Below, one piece after another: positions 31,177 to 43,203 of a DNA stretch of 64,000 nucleotides. A model generated the notes under the pieces. That model searched no databases and was not told where the DNA came from. It saw nothing but the letters and a program-made list of their open reading frames with translations. The DNA lies in NCBI RefSeq assembly GCF_900101265.1, contig NZ_FMZS01000003.1:496001-560000 (forward strand), in the 5' to 3' direction. Made by a program: the position numbers and the translations under genes. How positions within the stretch are numbered: the first letter of the stretch is position 1; each line of letters opens with the position of its first letter. This DNA is from Massilia sp. PDC64. GTDB lineage: Bacteria; Pseudomonadota; Gammaproteobacteria; Burkholderiales; Burkholderiaceae_D.

Positions 31177-32331
31177 ATGGCAGACAAGCGTTATCTGGAA
31201 TGGCCGTTCTTCGACGGGCGCCACGTGGACCTGGAAGCGGCGCTGGACGAGTGGTGCGGCGCGCACCTGCGCGACGTGCACGGCACGGATGTGGACGCCG
31301 CTTGCCGGCGCCTCGTGCGCCTGCTGGGCGAAGGCGGCTGGCTGCGCCATGCGATCGGCGGTGCCGGTTCTCCCATCGACACGCGCGCCATCTGCCTGAT
31401 CCGCGAGACGCTGGCGCGCCACGACGGTCTCGCCGATTTCGCGTTCGCCATGCAGGGCCTGGGCTCGGGCGCGATCAGCCTGTTCGGGACGGAGGCGCAG
31501 CGCGAGCGCTACCTGCCGCGCGTGGCGCGCGGCGCGGCGATCGCGGCCTTTGCGCTGTCGGAGCCGGACGCCGGTTCCGACGTCGCCGCCATGCGCTGCG
31601 CGGCGCGGGCTGACGGCGACGCGTACGTCCTCGACGGCGACAAAACATGGATCTCCAACGGCGGCATCGCGGATTTCTACGTCGTGTTCGCCCGCACGGG
31701 CGAGGCGCCGGGCGCGCGCGGCATCAGCGCGTTCGTCGTCGACGCGGACATGCCGGGCTTCACGGTCGCGGAGCGGATCGAAGTCATCGCGCCGCACCCG
31801 CTGGCGCGCCTGCGTTTCGACGGGTGCCGGGTGCCCGCCGCGCAGCGCATCGGCGCGGCCGGGCAGGGGTTCAAGGTCGCGATGGCGACGCTTGACGTGT
31901 TCCGCACGTCCGTCGCCGCCGCCGCCCTCGGGTTCGCGCGCCGTGCGTTCGACGAGGCGTTGGCCCATGCGACGCAGCGACGGATGTTCGGCCAGACGCT
32001 CGCGGATTTCCAGCTGACGCAGGCGAAGCTCGCGCAGATGGCCACAAGCATCGACGCGAGTGCGCTGCTGACCTACCGCGCGGCGTGGCAGCGCGACCGT
32101 GGCGGCAAGGTGACGAAGGAAGCGGCGATGGCGAAGATGACGGCCACCGAGTCGGCGCAACAGGTGATCGACGCGGCCGTGCAGATGTTCGGCGGCCTCG
32201 GCGTCACGAGCGGCCATCCGGCGGAGCGGCTGTACCGCGAAATCCGCGCCCTGCGCATCTACGAGGGGGCCACCGAAGTGCAGCAACTGATCATCGCCCG
32301 CGAACTGCTGCGCGAGGCGAAGGAAGCGTGA
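31177..32331 (+). CDS. Acyl-CoA dehydrogenase
   Basis: A 384-residue FAD enzyme with the standard three-domain layout: [11 protein letters not shown] in the middle domain, [43 protein letters not shown] and catalytic Glu in [18 protein letters not shown]. It would introduce a double bond into a CoA-bound ring or chain intermediate of the aromatic pathway. Located directly downstream of the hydratase and 2 bases upstream of the RidA gene. Confidence 0.92.
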   Translation: MADKRYLEWPFFDGRHVDLEAALDEWCGAHLRDVHGTDVDAACRRLVRLLGEGGWLRHAIGGAGSPIDTRAICLIRETLARHDGLADFAFAMQGLGSGAISLFGTEAQRERYLPRVARGAAIAAFALSEPDAGSDVAAMRCAARADGDAYVLDGDKTWISNGGIADFYVVFARTGEAPGARGISAFVVDADMPGFTVAERIEVIAPHPLARLRFDGCRVPAAQRIGAAGQGFKVAMATLDVFRTSVAAAALGFARRAFDEALAHATQRRMFGQTLADFQLTQAKLAQMATSIDASALLTYRAAWQRDRGGKVTKEAAMAKMTATESAQQVIDAAVQMFGGLGVTSGHPAERLYREIRALRIYEGATEVQQLIIARELLREAKEA

Positions 32332-32333
32332 AC

Positions 32334-32732
32334 ATGCAGATTCTGCAACCACCCGGCTGGCCGCGTCCGCGCGGGTACGCGAACGGCATCGCGGCGCGCG
32401 GCCGCTTCGTGTTCGTGAGCGGGATGATCGGCTGGAACGCGGACGGGCAGTTCGACAGCGACGATTTCGTCGGCCAGGCCCGCCAGGCCCTGCAGAACAT
32501 CGTGGCCGTGCTGCGCGAGGCGGATGCGCGGCCGGAGCACATCGTGCGCCTGACGTGGTACGTCGTCGACAAGCGCGAATACGCGGCGGCCGGCAGCGCC
32601 CTCGGTGCCGTCTATCGCGAGATCATCGGCGCCCACTATCCGAGCATGACGGCCGTCGAAGTGCGCGCGCTGATCGAGGATCGCGCGCGCGTGGAGATCG
32701 AAGCGACGGCCGTCGTTCCGGACGGGGAGTGA
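32334..32732 (+). CDS. RidA-family (YjgF/YER057c/UK114) deaminase
   Basis: A 132-residue protein of the RidA fold, with RFVFVSGMIGWNADGQ, DFVGQARQALQNIVAVLREA and an acidic YPSMTAVEVRALIEDRARVEIEATAV C-terminal half including the conserved Arg. RidA proteins hydrolyse reactive enamines and imines to ketones plus ammonia. As last gene of a 2-aminobenzoate-type operon it would remove the amino group from the enamine left after monooxygenase/reductase action. It abuts the convergent lyase gene with no gap. Confidence 0.88.
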   Translation: MQILQPPGWPRPRGYANGIAARGRFVFVSGMIGWNADGQFDSDDFVGQARQALQNIVAVLREADARPEHIVRLTWYVVDKREYAAAGSALGAVYREIIGAHYPSMTAVEVRALIEDRARVEIEATAVVPDGE

Positions 32733-34973
32733 TCAGCTGGCGGCGATCAGCGCGGCGATGTTGGCCGCCGTCAGCGCCCCGCGGTAGATGCGGAACTCGT
32801 CGATGCGGCCGTTGAAGTACGGGTCGGCCGCGTACTGGGAGCGGCCGATCCAGTTCTGGGTCGTGCCGCCCAACTGCCAAGGCGGCAGGAATTCCGCGCT
32901 GTTGGTGCCGACGGCGGTGCCGTTCACGTACAGGGTGGCGAGCTGGCCCGACAACGTCACGGCCACGTGGACCCATTGTGCGGTCGGCAGCGCGGCCGTG
33001 CCCGTCACGGCCTGTTCGCCTTTGCCGCCGTTGACGGTGATGGCGAAGCGCACGACGCCGCTGCTCGAACGGGGCGTCAGGAACATGTAGCGGCCCGTGC
33101 CAGCACCGAAGTCGAAGATCCGCTCCCAATTCCGTGATGCGTTCCAATATACCCAGCACGCCACCGTAAAGTCCGTCAGGTCCGTGACGAGGTTGGCGGG
33201 CAGGCTCACGTAGTCCGTGCTGCCGTTCAGTGCCAGCGCGCTGCCCGATTTGCCCGTGCCCCACGTGGCGCTGCCCGTCAGCGTGCCGGGATGACCCTGG
33301 CCGCTCGTGTCGGACACGGTCGTGCCCGTGCCCTCGTTGCAGGCCAGGTACGTATGCAGCGTATTGCCGACTTTCGCGGTGGCGCGGTTCGATTCGGCCG
33401 TCTCGCCCGTCGGGGTCATGGCGGAGACGACGTAGTACCACGTGCCCGCGCCGGGATTGTCCGTGTACGTCAGCAGGTCCGTGATGCCGCTCGCGATGGA
33501 GGTCCAGGGGCCGCTCGTCGACGTGGACCGCTTGACGTTGTAGCTCGTTGCGTAGGCGCTGCCCCACCACGACAGTTCCACCTGGCCGGCGGGCGTGCGT
33601 GCTTTCAGTCCGCTCGGCGTCGCGCCGGCCGCGATCGGGTCGCGCGTGCAGGTGAGGGTGCCATAGCCCAGCTGGTCGTAGCCGCCGCTCGTGGAGCCGT
33701 AGTTGCCGCCGCCGCCTTCCGGCTGGATCTGCAGCGCGAACTTCTTCGAGTACGGCGCCGCGAGACCCTTGCGGTTCACGTAATGGTTGTACACGAGCGC
33801 CCAACAGGGCCGGACATTGCCCTGGCTGCCCGTCGCAAACACGGTCTGGTTGACGTTGTCGGCATTGTTATAAGGGACGTACGGCACCGTGTAATACGTC
33901 GTGCCGGACTGGATCAGGTTCGCCTTCGCGACGTATTCCGCGCCCATCAGGAAGCGGTTGTTGTCGTAGCCGTACAAGTCCACGCCCTGGTTCCACGCCA
34001 TCTCGCACATGGCGCCCATCAGTGCGATGCCCAGCGTGTTGTGGCCCTGGTCGCGTCCCGATTCCTGCCATTGGCCCAGGAAGCCCGGGTGGACGTAATA
34101 GACGGCCTGCGCCACGGCGCCGTTGCCCGGTCCGGACTTGAAATAATTGACGGCTTCGTCGAACAGGCTCTGGTCGTCGCACAGCACGCCGATGGCCATG
34201 ATCGACGCCATGTTGCACAGGTCCCAGTTGGCCCAGTAGTGCGTGATGTCCGTGCCGTTGTGGCGGATGAGGAAGTCGTGGCTGATCGGATAGAACACGG
34301 TCTTCATCATGTTCTGGAAGCGCGCCAGGTCCGCCGCGGCCCAGCCGCTATAGGTGCGCATGATTTCGCCCGCGTTCGCGAATTCGTAACCGTAGATGCC
34401 GGCCGCCAGCTGCGCGTTCGAGTCGCCGCCGATGGTGGTCAGTGTCGACGACCAGCCGTTGATGATCTGGATGGCCTTGTTCGCGTAATTGACGTCCCCG
34501 GAGACTTTCCAGCGCAGCGCGCACGCGTACGCGGCCGCCACGTCGTTGTACAGGATCCAGTAGTTTTCCGCATGGACGCCGTCGTTGCCGCGGTAGATGG
34601 CGGCCTGCGGATTGGGTGTGTAGCTCAGGCTCGCGTGCGAATTATTGATCAGGAGGTTCCAACTGCCCGACCACGGGCTCGCCGTGTATTTCGCGGCCAT
34701 GCGGTCGAAATCGGCCTGGGTGTGCAGCAGGCCCGGATGGACGAAGGCGCTGGCGGCGCCTGTGCCGCTCATCGTGCCGGTGGACAGCATGCGGCCGGCC
34801 GGCGCTTCAGGACCGCCGGCGCCGCAGCCGGCAAGGGCGAGCGCGCCGAGGCTCAGCAGGAATTCGCGGCGTCCCAGCAGGGCGCGCGATTCCGCGTCCG
34901 GAGCGTCGGCGGGAGTCAGCGGGGTAGTGGTGTCGAGCGAAGCATTGTTGTCGTGCGAATCCATTCGTTTCAT
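32733..34973 (-). CDS. Secreted polysaccharide lyase (alginate-lyase fold) with FnIII and LamG-like domains
   Basis: A 746-residue Tat-type lipoprotein: twin arginine at 35-36 (GRREFLLSLGALALAGC) and lipobox Cys50. Residues about 75-400 match the alginate-lyase (alpha/alpha) superfamily, with HYWANWDLCNMASIMAIG and GRDQGHNTLGIALMGAMCEM. Residues about 455-545 look like fibronectin type III, and about 550-745 form a LamG/concanavalin-like sugar-binding domain (DFTVACWVYWNASRNWERI, GRIDEFRIYRGAL). It would cleave a uronic acid polymer by beta-elimination outside the cell. Exact polymer unknown. First gene leftwards from a shared regulatory region with operator sites. Confidence 0.85.
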   Translation of the reverse strand: MKRMDSHDNNASLDTTTPLTPADAPDAESRALLGRREFLLSLGALALAGCGAGGPEAPAGRMLSTGTMSGTGAASAFVHPGLLHTQADFDRMAAKYTASPWSGSWNLLINNSHASLSYTPNPQAAIYRGNDGVHAENYWILYNDVAAAYACALRWKVSGDVNYANKAIQIINGWSSTLTTIGGDSNAQLAAGIYGYEFANAGEIMRTYSGWAAADLARFQNMMKTVFYPISHDFLIRHNGTDITHYWANWDLCNMASIMAIGVLCDDQSLFDEAVNYFKSGPGNGAVAQAVYYVHPGFLGQWQESGRDQGHNTLGIALMGAMCEMAWNQGVDLYGYDNNRFLMGAEYVAKANLIQSGTTYYTVPYVPYNNADNVNQTVFATGSQGNVRPCWALVYNHYVNRKGLAAPYSKKFALQIQPEGGGGNYGSTSGGYDQLGYGTLTCTRDPIAAGATPSGLKARTPAGQVELSWWGSAYATSYNVKRSTSTSGPWTSIASGITDLLTYTDNPGAGTWYYVVSAMTPTGETAESNRATAKVGNTLHTYLACNEGTGTTVSDTSGQGHPGTLTGSATWGTGKSGSALALNGSTDYVSLPANLVTDLTDFTVACWVYWNASRNWERIFDFGAGTGRYMFLTPRSSSGVVRFAITVNGGKGEQAVTGTAALPTAQWVHVAVTLSGQLATLYVNGTAVGTNSAEFLPPWQLGGTTQNWIGRSQYAADPYFNGRIDEFRIYRGALTAANIAALIAAS

Positions 34974-35068
34974 GTGCGTCTAGATGCCCGGTCAGGGCGT
35001 ATGTTGGACTGCGATCGATGGTGCTGCCGTGCTGCCGCGCCGATGCTAGCACGCATCCGGACTGTTTT

Positions 35069-35080
35069 GTTATCGTTAAC
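35069..35080. promoter_or_regulatory. Operator site 1, GTTATCGTTAAC
   Basis: Near-palindromic match to the locus consensus GTTATCGATAAC. Sits 96 bases upstream of the lyase start, overlapping a possible minus-strand -10 region (TTGATC, 17 bases, TAACAA). Confidence 0.7.
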
Positions 35081-35211
35081 CACGATCCTGATCAAATGCC
35101 TTGACATGTCCAAAACATATCCGTTTCGATAAAAATGGCATGCCTGCGCCGCCGTCCCCGTCGGTATGATGAGCGGTATCGTAGGCCGGGGTCCGGGAAG
35201 TCGACGCATTG

Positions 35212-35239
35212 TTGACATCTTTTCGGATTGTGGTATAAC
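35212..35239 (+). promoter_or_regulatory. Promoter of the GH28-like/GH2 genes
   Basis: Consensus TTGACA (35212-35217), 16-base spacer, TATAAC (35234-35239). Operator site 2 begins 7 bases after the -10 box, at the expected transcription start. Confidence 0.75.
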
Positions 35240-35246
35240 TGGCCGA

Positions 35247-35258
35247 GTTATCGATACC
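35247..35258. promoter_or_regulatory. Operator site 2, GTTATCGATACC
   Basis: 11 of 12 match to GTTATCGATAAC, placed over the predicted transcription start of the GH28-like gene, a classic repressor position. Confidence 0.75.
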
Positions 35259-35323
35259 AAAATCAATCAAACGACAAGCCCGGCGGCGGCACGATCCGCT
35301 CCACGGGCGGAGGAGACGATCTG

Positions 35324-36799
35324 TTGTTCACGTTACGTGCTTTCGCGCGCCGCTGCGTCGCGCCGCTTGCCGTCCTGCTGGGGTGCGTGGCCGCCCATGC
35401 CGCCCAGGCGGTCGAGAGCCGGCTGCAGGTGCACCCGTTCCCGAATCCCGTCCGCTATACCCACCATAACGACGACTACACGGTGCGCGTGCGCGTGCCC
35501 GGCGGGCAGTGGCAGGACCTGTACGAATACAACGCGAAGGTGGACCTCGACAAGCCGCAGGATGCCTCGATGGTCTACTTCAATTTCGACGGCACGGTGG
35601 AAGTGGCGGTCCAGAAGAACAACGGGACGTTCTCGAAGGTGGCCGTGCGGCCCGACGCGAAAGGCATCAAGCCGCTGGTGCGCGACGGCATCGTGTACTT
35701 CACCCTGCGCCGTCCGGAAAACCTGAGCGTGGAATTCGACGACGACCGCGTGCACAACCTGCACGTGTTCACGCACGCGATCCGCGCCGACATGCCGGCG
35801 GTGCCGGCGAACCTTGCGTCGAACGACATCGGCACGGGCACGACGCCCGACTTCACGCAGCCCGTCGTGTTCTTCGGGCCGGGCATTCACAAGGGCGATT
35901 TCCGCCTGCGCTCGCACACGAAGGTGTACATCCACGGTTCCGCGATCCTGAAAAGCCCGCTCGTGATCGACGGCGTCGAGGACGTGCAGGTGTTCAGCGA
36001 CGGCCTGTTCGACGGCACCGACGTGACGACGATCCGGAATGCGCGCAACATCGGCATCGACGGCCCGATCGCCATCAATCAGCCGCACGGCACGATGCGC
36101 TGCATCACGTCGCAGGACCTCCTGGAAACGAGCATCCGCACGATCGGCGCCGGCCAATGGTCGGACGGCCTGGGCCACTTCGCGTGCGAGCGCGTGACGA
36201 TCGCGGACAGCTTCGTGCGCACGTCGGACGACTGTGTCACGTTCTACAACCACCGCTGGGACATCTGGGGCGATACGCGCGACGTGCAGGTCCGGGATAC
36301 GACGTTGTGGGCCGACATCGCGCACGCGATCATGATCGGCATCCACGGCAATACGCCGACACCGGCGCACCCGCGCAGCGAAGTGCTGGAGCGCCTGCGC
36401 TTTTCCAACATCGACATCCTCGAGCACGACGAGGACGATCCGGAATACGAGGGCGCTTTGGGCATCATGGCGGGCGACGACAACCTCGTGCGCGACGTCG
36501 TGTTCGAGGACATCCGCGTCGATCGCATCGAGGAGGGCAAGCTGTTCAACCTGAAGATCGCGTACACGGCCAAGTACAACACGAGCCCGGGCCTGGGCAT
36601 CGAGAACGTCACGCTGCGCAACATCCATTACACGGGCAAGGGGTCGCCCAGCGCCGCCGCCATCACGGGGCGCGACGCCACGCGCAAGGTGAAGAATGTG
36701 ACGATCGAGAACGTGACCGTGGGCGGCAAGCGGCTCACGGCGCCCGTGCCGGGAATGCTCGAGGTGAACGACTTCGTCGAAGGCCTGCGCTTTCGCTGA
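35324..36799 (+). CDS. Secreted GH28-like right-handed beta-helix glycosidase
   Basis: About 491 residues from a TTG start, with a signal peptide (LRAFARRCVAPLAVLLGCVAAHAAQA). An N-terminal beta-sandwich-like domain (residues about 30-130) precedes a parallel beta-helix with repeated short strands. A DD pair in RTSDDCVTFYNHRW resembles the polygalacturonase catalytic DD, but the usual GHG and RIK motifs are not clear (GIHGN instead), so GH28 assignment is tentative and a related beta-helix family is possible. TTG at 35324 is favoured by GGAGGAGA a few bases upstream and by the signal peptide. The promoter and operator upstream exclude a longer start. Confidence 0.75.
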   Translation: MFTLRAFARRCVAPLAVLLGCVAAHAAQAVESRLQVHPFPNPVRYTHHNDDYTVRVRVPGGQWQDLYEYNAKVDLDKPQDASMVYFNFDGTVEVAVQKNNGTFSKVAVRPDAKGIKPLVRDGIVYFTLRRPENLSVEFDDDRVHNLHVFTHAIRADMPAVPANLASNDIGTGTTPDFTQPVVFFGPGIHKGDFRLRSHTKVYIHGSAILKSPLVIDGVEDVQVFSDGLFDGTDVTTIRNARNIGIDGPIAINQPHGTMRCITSQDLLETSIRTIGAGQWSDGLGHFACERVTIADSFVRTSDDCVTFYNHRWDIWGDTRDVQVRDTTLWADIAHAIMIGIHGNTPTPAHPRSEVLERLRFSNIDILEHDEDDPEYEGALGIMAGDDNLVRDVVFEDIRVDRIEEGKLFNLKIAYTAKYNTSPGLGIENVTLRNIHYTGKGSPSAAAITGRDATRKVKNVTIENVTVGGKRLTAPVPGMLEVNDFVEGLRFR

Positions 36800-36800
36800 C

Positions 36801-39945
<3,145 letters not shown>

Positions 39946-40041
39946 CCCGGACTGCCCCTGTTCCGGACCACCACGCCGGTGGGCTGTCAACCCACCGGCG
40001 TCGTGTAAATACCACAAGGAATATGATATTTCGCAAAGGAA

Positions 40042-40070
40042 TTACTTCAAGGAAGGACGGCACCTATAAT
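40042..40070 (+). promoter_or_regulatory. Promoter of the TonB-dependent receptor
   Basis: TTACTT (40042-40047), 17-base spacer, TATAAT (40065-40070). Operator site 4 follows 13 bases after the -10 box. Confidence 0.7.
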
Positions 40071-40083
40071 TAAACGCAGATTT

Positions 40084-40095
40084 GTTATCGATACC
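40084..40095. promoter_or_regulatory. Operator site 4, GTTATCGATACC
   Basis: Same 12 bases as site 2, just downstream of the predicted start of the receptor mRNA. Confidence 0.75.
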
Positions 40096-40156
40096 TAAAA
40101 CGCCGGCCACCCAGAGCCGGGAAACACATGCCAGATCGGACTACAGAGGAGAACCA

Positions 40157-43126
40157 ATGAAACACAATCGCAATCTCGGACCGAAGATGTCGGTCGTCGC
40201 CGTGGCGCTCGCCCAGGCGTTCACGGGTCACGCTTACGCCCAGCAGGCGGAGGCCAACACCGTCGTCGTGACGGGCATCCGCGCCAGCGCGCAATCGTCG
40301 CTGGCCATCAAGCGCGACACGATGGAGGTCGTCGACTCGATCACGGCCGACGACATCGGCAAGCTGCCGGATCCGAACGTCACCGAGACCATGACGCGCA
40401 TCCCCGGCGTGCAGGGCTACCGCTACGGCGGCGAGGGCGCATCGCCCGTGGGCCAGGGCTCCGGCGTGACGATCCGCGGCCTGTCGGGCCAGACGGCGTC
40501 GGAAGTGAACGGCCGCGCCTACTTCACGGCCGGCAGCCGCGAATTCAACCTGGAAGGTGCCATTCCCGGCATGGTGGCCGGCATCGACGTGTACAAGAAT
40601 CCGTCGGCCGAGCACATCGAAGGCGCCATCGGCGGCCTGGTCAACATCCGCACCCGCAATCCGAGCGACTTCAAGGGCCTGACGGGCGCGCTGAACATCG
40701 GCGGCCGCTACAACGACCTGGCGAAGAAGGGCAACCCGGAGGTGTTCGGCATGATCGCCAACCGCTGGAACCTGCAGGGCGGCGGCCGCATCGGCGTGTT
40801 GGCGGCAGCCGTGTTCCAGCAGAGCACGGGCCGTTCGGACAACAACCCGGCCAACGGTGGCGCCAACTACAAGCGCGCGGTCCGCGCCGACAGCGCCGAG
40901 TATGCGAGCCTGGCCGCCGCGAACACGGCGAACGACCCGTCCAGGCCGATGTCGCAGTACGTCGGCCGCACCGACGTCTCGTACCTGGCGAGCGTGCCCA
41001 CGCTGCCGACCTCGACGACCGCCGGCGCCTACATGCCGAACCTGGCCGGGCTGACCCAGGAGCAGATCGGCAACGTCATGGCGGCGCCCGCGATCACGAA
41101 TAACGTGTTCCAGGAAACGATCATGCGCACCCGCCGCGGCATGAACCTGGCTGCCGACTGGCGCGTCGACAATACCCTGCGCTTCTACGTCGACACCAAC
41201 TACACGTATTACCTGTACCACCAGAACTACCGCGGCCTGAATTCGTCGGACATCAACGCCCAGGCGAACAACGTGCAGAATCTGCAGACGGCACCGTTCA
41301 ACCTGACCGAGCAGCTCGCCAACGGTAACCTGAACGGCGGCAGCAACGACGTCCTCGCGACCAAGCGCTTCCTGAGCGGTAACTTCCTGAATGCCCGGAT
41401 GACGACGACCGGCGGGGACGAACACCGTCCGTACACGACGTGGATCGCCGCGACCGGCGCCGAATGGCACCCGACCCCGGCGCTGTTCCTGAAGGCCGAC
41501 GTGAACTTCATCAAGGCCGACCAGACCCAGGACAACCGCGCGGTGACCCTGTTGTCGAACCCCGGCCTGTTCTGGACGGTCAACCGCGTCGCCGACGGCG
41601 CGCCGCACCAGACGACGTTCACCGGTCCGGACCTGTCCAATCCGGCCAACTTCATGTACCAGGCCTATAACAACGGCACGCACCAGAGCTTCCACGACAC
41701 CGGCGGCGCCGTGGCCCTGGACGGTACGTATTCGCTGGACGACGGCTGGTTCTTCAGCCGCATCAAGTTCGGCACCCGTGCCGCGCGCCAGTCGAGCAGC
41801 TTCAACAACTACGCCTTCAACGGCCGTCCGCTGACGAGCGACGGCCTTCCGCTGGCGGCGGACGGCAGCAACGGCATCTCGGCGGCCACGGGCGGCCATA
41901 CGCAGTCGTCGCCGACGAACTTCATGGACGGCCTGGCCGGCTATTCGGGCGGCTACGTCGTGTACAACCCGGACCAACTGCTGGGCAACCAGGTGAGTGC
42001 CGCGTTCCCGAAAGCGGGCATCCTGCCGGAGAACGGGCTGGCGGAACAGGTGCTCGCGCGCCGCTACACGAACGAGAAGACCAAGGCGATCTACCTCGTG
42101 GGCGAATTCTCGCTGCTGGACGACCGGCTGAAGGGTAATGCCGGCGTGCGCGTCGTGCGCACCAACGGCGAATTCGTCGCGCAGGTGCAGAATGCGACGA
42201 CCGGTGCCATCGGTCCCTACACCCGCACGACGGCGTACACGAACGCGCTGCCTTCGTTCAACCTGACCTACGACCTGGCGAAGGATTTCCTGGCGCGCTT
42301 CGGTTACGGGCGCGGCATGACCCGTCCGGGGCTCGACCAGCTCAACCCGTACGTCACCCTCAACACGAGCCAGGGCACCGCGTCGGTCGGCAATCCGGAC
42401 CTGCACCCGCTGACCGCGAACAGCTACGACTTCTCGCTGGAGCGCTACTTCAGCAAGACGAACTACCTGGCCGCCGGCGTGTTCGACAAGGAGATCAACG
42501 GCTTCTTCAACGACATCCAGAGCTGCGAGGCGCTGGCGGCCGCACCGGCCTACAACGGCCTGGTCGCGAACGGCTGCACGGACGGCAAGTGGCTGGTGTC
42601 GAAGACGCTGAACTCGGAGAAGGGCTATGCGCGCGGCGTCGAGCTGTCGGGCCAGTACTTCTTCGACGGGGCCCCGGGCATCCTGAAGAACTTCGGCGTG
42701 GCCGGCTCGTACGCGTACGTGAAGACGAACAATCCGTTCAACGTCGGCACGAAGACCGCCCCGAACATCATCCCGACGCCCCAGCCGTTCGCCTCGAAGA
42801 ACAGCTACAGCGTGAGTGCCCTGTACGAGGACAACAAGGCGTCCGCGCGCCTGGTCTACACGTGGCGTTCGCCCTCGGTGCTGTTCGGCTTCTCGCCGAA
42901 CCCGATCGACGGCCGCTACATCGATGCGTACGGCATCCTGGACGGCTCGTTCAACTACCAGCTGAGCGACAACCTGGCGCTGTCGCTGATTGCGTCGAAC
43001 ATCACGAACAAGACGCTGAATCGTAACGTCGGCGGCCTGGGCAACGAGTCGGGCATCGAACGCCAGCACTACGAGAACGGCCGCTTCTTCGGCTTCAGCC
43101 TGCGCTACAAGTTCGGCAACCTGTAA
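40157..43126 (+). CDS. TonB-dependent outer-membrane receptor
   Basis: A 989-residue outer-membrane transporter. Signal peptide ending TGHAYAQQ, plug domain with VVVTGIRASAQSSLAIKRDT, IPGVQGYRYGGEG and GLVNIRTRNP, then a 22-strand barrel. The N-terminal signature (SSLAIKRDTMEVVDSITADDIGKLPDPN split over the plug start) is typical of the carbohydrate-importing receptors of proteobacterial polysaccharide loci. Expected to import oligosaccharides released by the neighbouring lyase and hydrolases. AGAGGAG precedes ATG 40157. Ends at a strong terminator. Confidence 0.95.
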   Translation: MKHNRNLGPKMSVVAVALAQAFTGHAYAQQAEANTVVVTGIRASAQSSLAIKRDTMEVVDSITADDIGKLPDPNVTETMTRIPGVQGYRYGGEGASPVGQGSGVTIRGLSGQTASEVNGRAYFTAGSREFNLEGAIPGMVAGIDVYKNPSAEHIEGAIGGLVNIRTRNPSDFKGLTGALNIGGRYNDLAKKGNPEVFGMIANRWNLQGGGRIGVLAAAVFQQSTGRSDNNPANGGANYKRAVRADSAEYASLAAANTANDPSRPMSQYVGRTDVSYLASVPTLPTSTTAGAYMPNLAGLTQEQIGNVMAAPAITNNVFQETIMRTRRGMNLAADWRVDNTLRFYVDTNYTYYLYHQNYRGLNSSDINAQANNVQNLQTAPFNLTEQLANGNLNGGSNDVLATKRFLSGNFLNARMTTTGGDEHRPYTTWIAATGAEWHPTPALFLKADVNFIKADQTQDNRAVTLLSNPGLFWTVNRVADGAPHQTTFTGPDLSNPANFMYQAYNNGTHQSFHDTGGAVALDGTYSLDDGWFFSRIKFGTRAARQSSSFNNYAFNGRPLTSDGLPLAADGSNGISAATGGHTQSSPTNFMDGLAGYSGGYVVYNPDQLLGNQVSAAFPKAGILPENGLAEQVLARRYTNEKTKAIYLVGEFSLLDDRLKGNAGVRVVRTNGEFVAQVQNATTGAIGPYTRTTAYTNALPSFNLTYDLAKDFLARFGYGRGMTRPGLDQLNPYVTLNTSQGTASVGNPDLHPLTANSYDFSLERYFSKTNYLAAGVFDKEINGFFNDIQSCEALAAAPAYNGLVANGCTDGKWLVSKTLNSEKGYARGVELSGQYFFDGAPGILKNFGVAGSYAYVKTNNPFNVGTKTAPNIIPTPQPFASKNSYSVSALYEDNKASARLVYTWRSPSVLFGFSPNPIDGRYIDAYGILDGSFNYQLSDNLALSLIASNITNKTLNRNVGGLGNESGIERQHYENGRFFGFSLRYKFGNL

Positions 43127-43166
43127 CCCGTACTCTCTCGTCGCGGGACATCGTCCCGCCTTCGTC

Positions 43167-43200
43167 CCGCCGCCGGCCCTTGCCGGCGGCGGTTTTTTTT
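43167..43200 (+). terminator. Intrinsic terminator of the TonB receptor gene
   Basis: Perfect 11-base stem CCGCCGCCGGC / GCCGGCGGCGG, 4-base loop, then T8. Confidence 0.95.
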
Positions 43201-43203
43201 GGG

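Larger units (their letters stand above)
34974..35323. other. Divergent regulatory region between the lyase and GH28-like genes
   Basis: About 350 bases without a gene. Holds two copies of the locus operator (35069-35080 and 35247-35258), a strong plus-strand promoter and the leader of the GH28-like gene. It is lower in GC than the flanking genes. Confidence 0.7.

Noticed and set aside
35166..35726. 186-codon plus-strand frame overlapping the GH28-like gene start
   Set aside because: Out of frame with the conserved beta-helix protein and starts upstream of its promoter.
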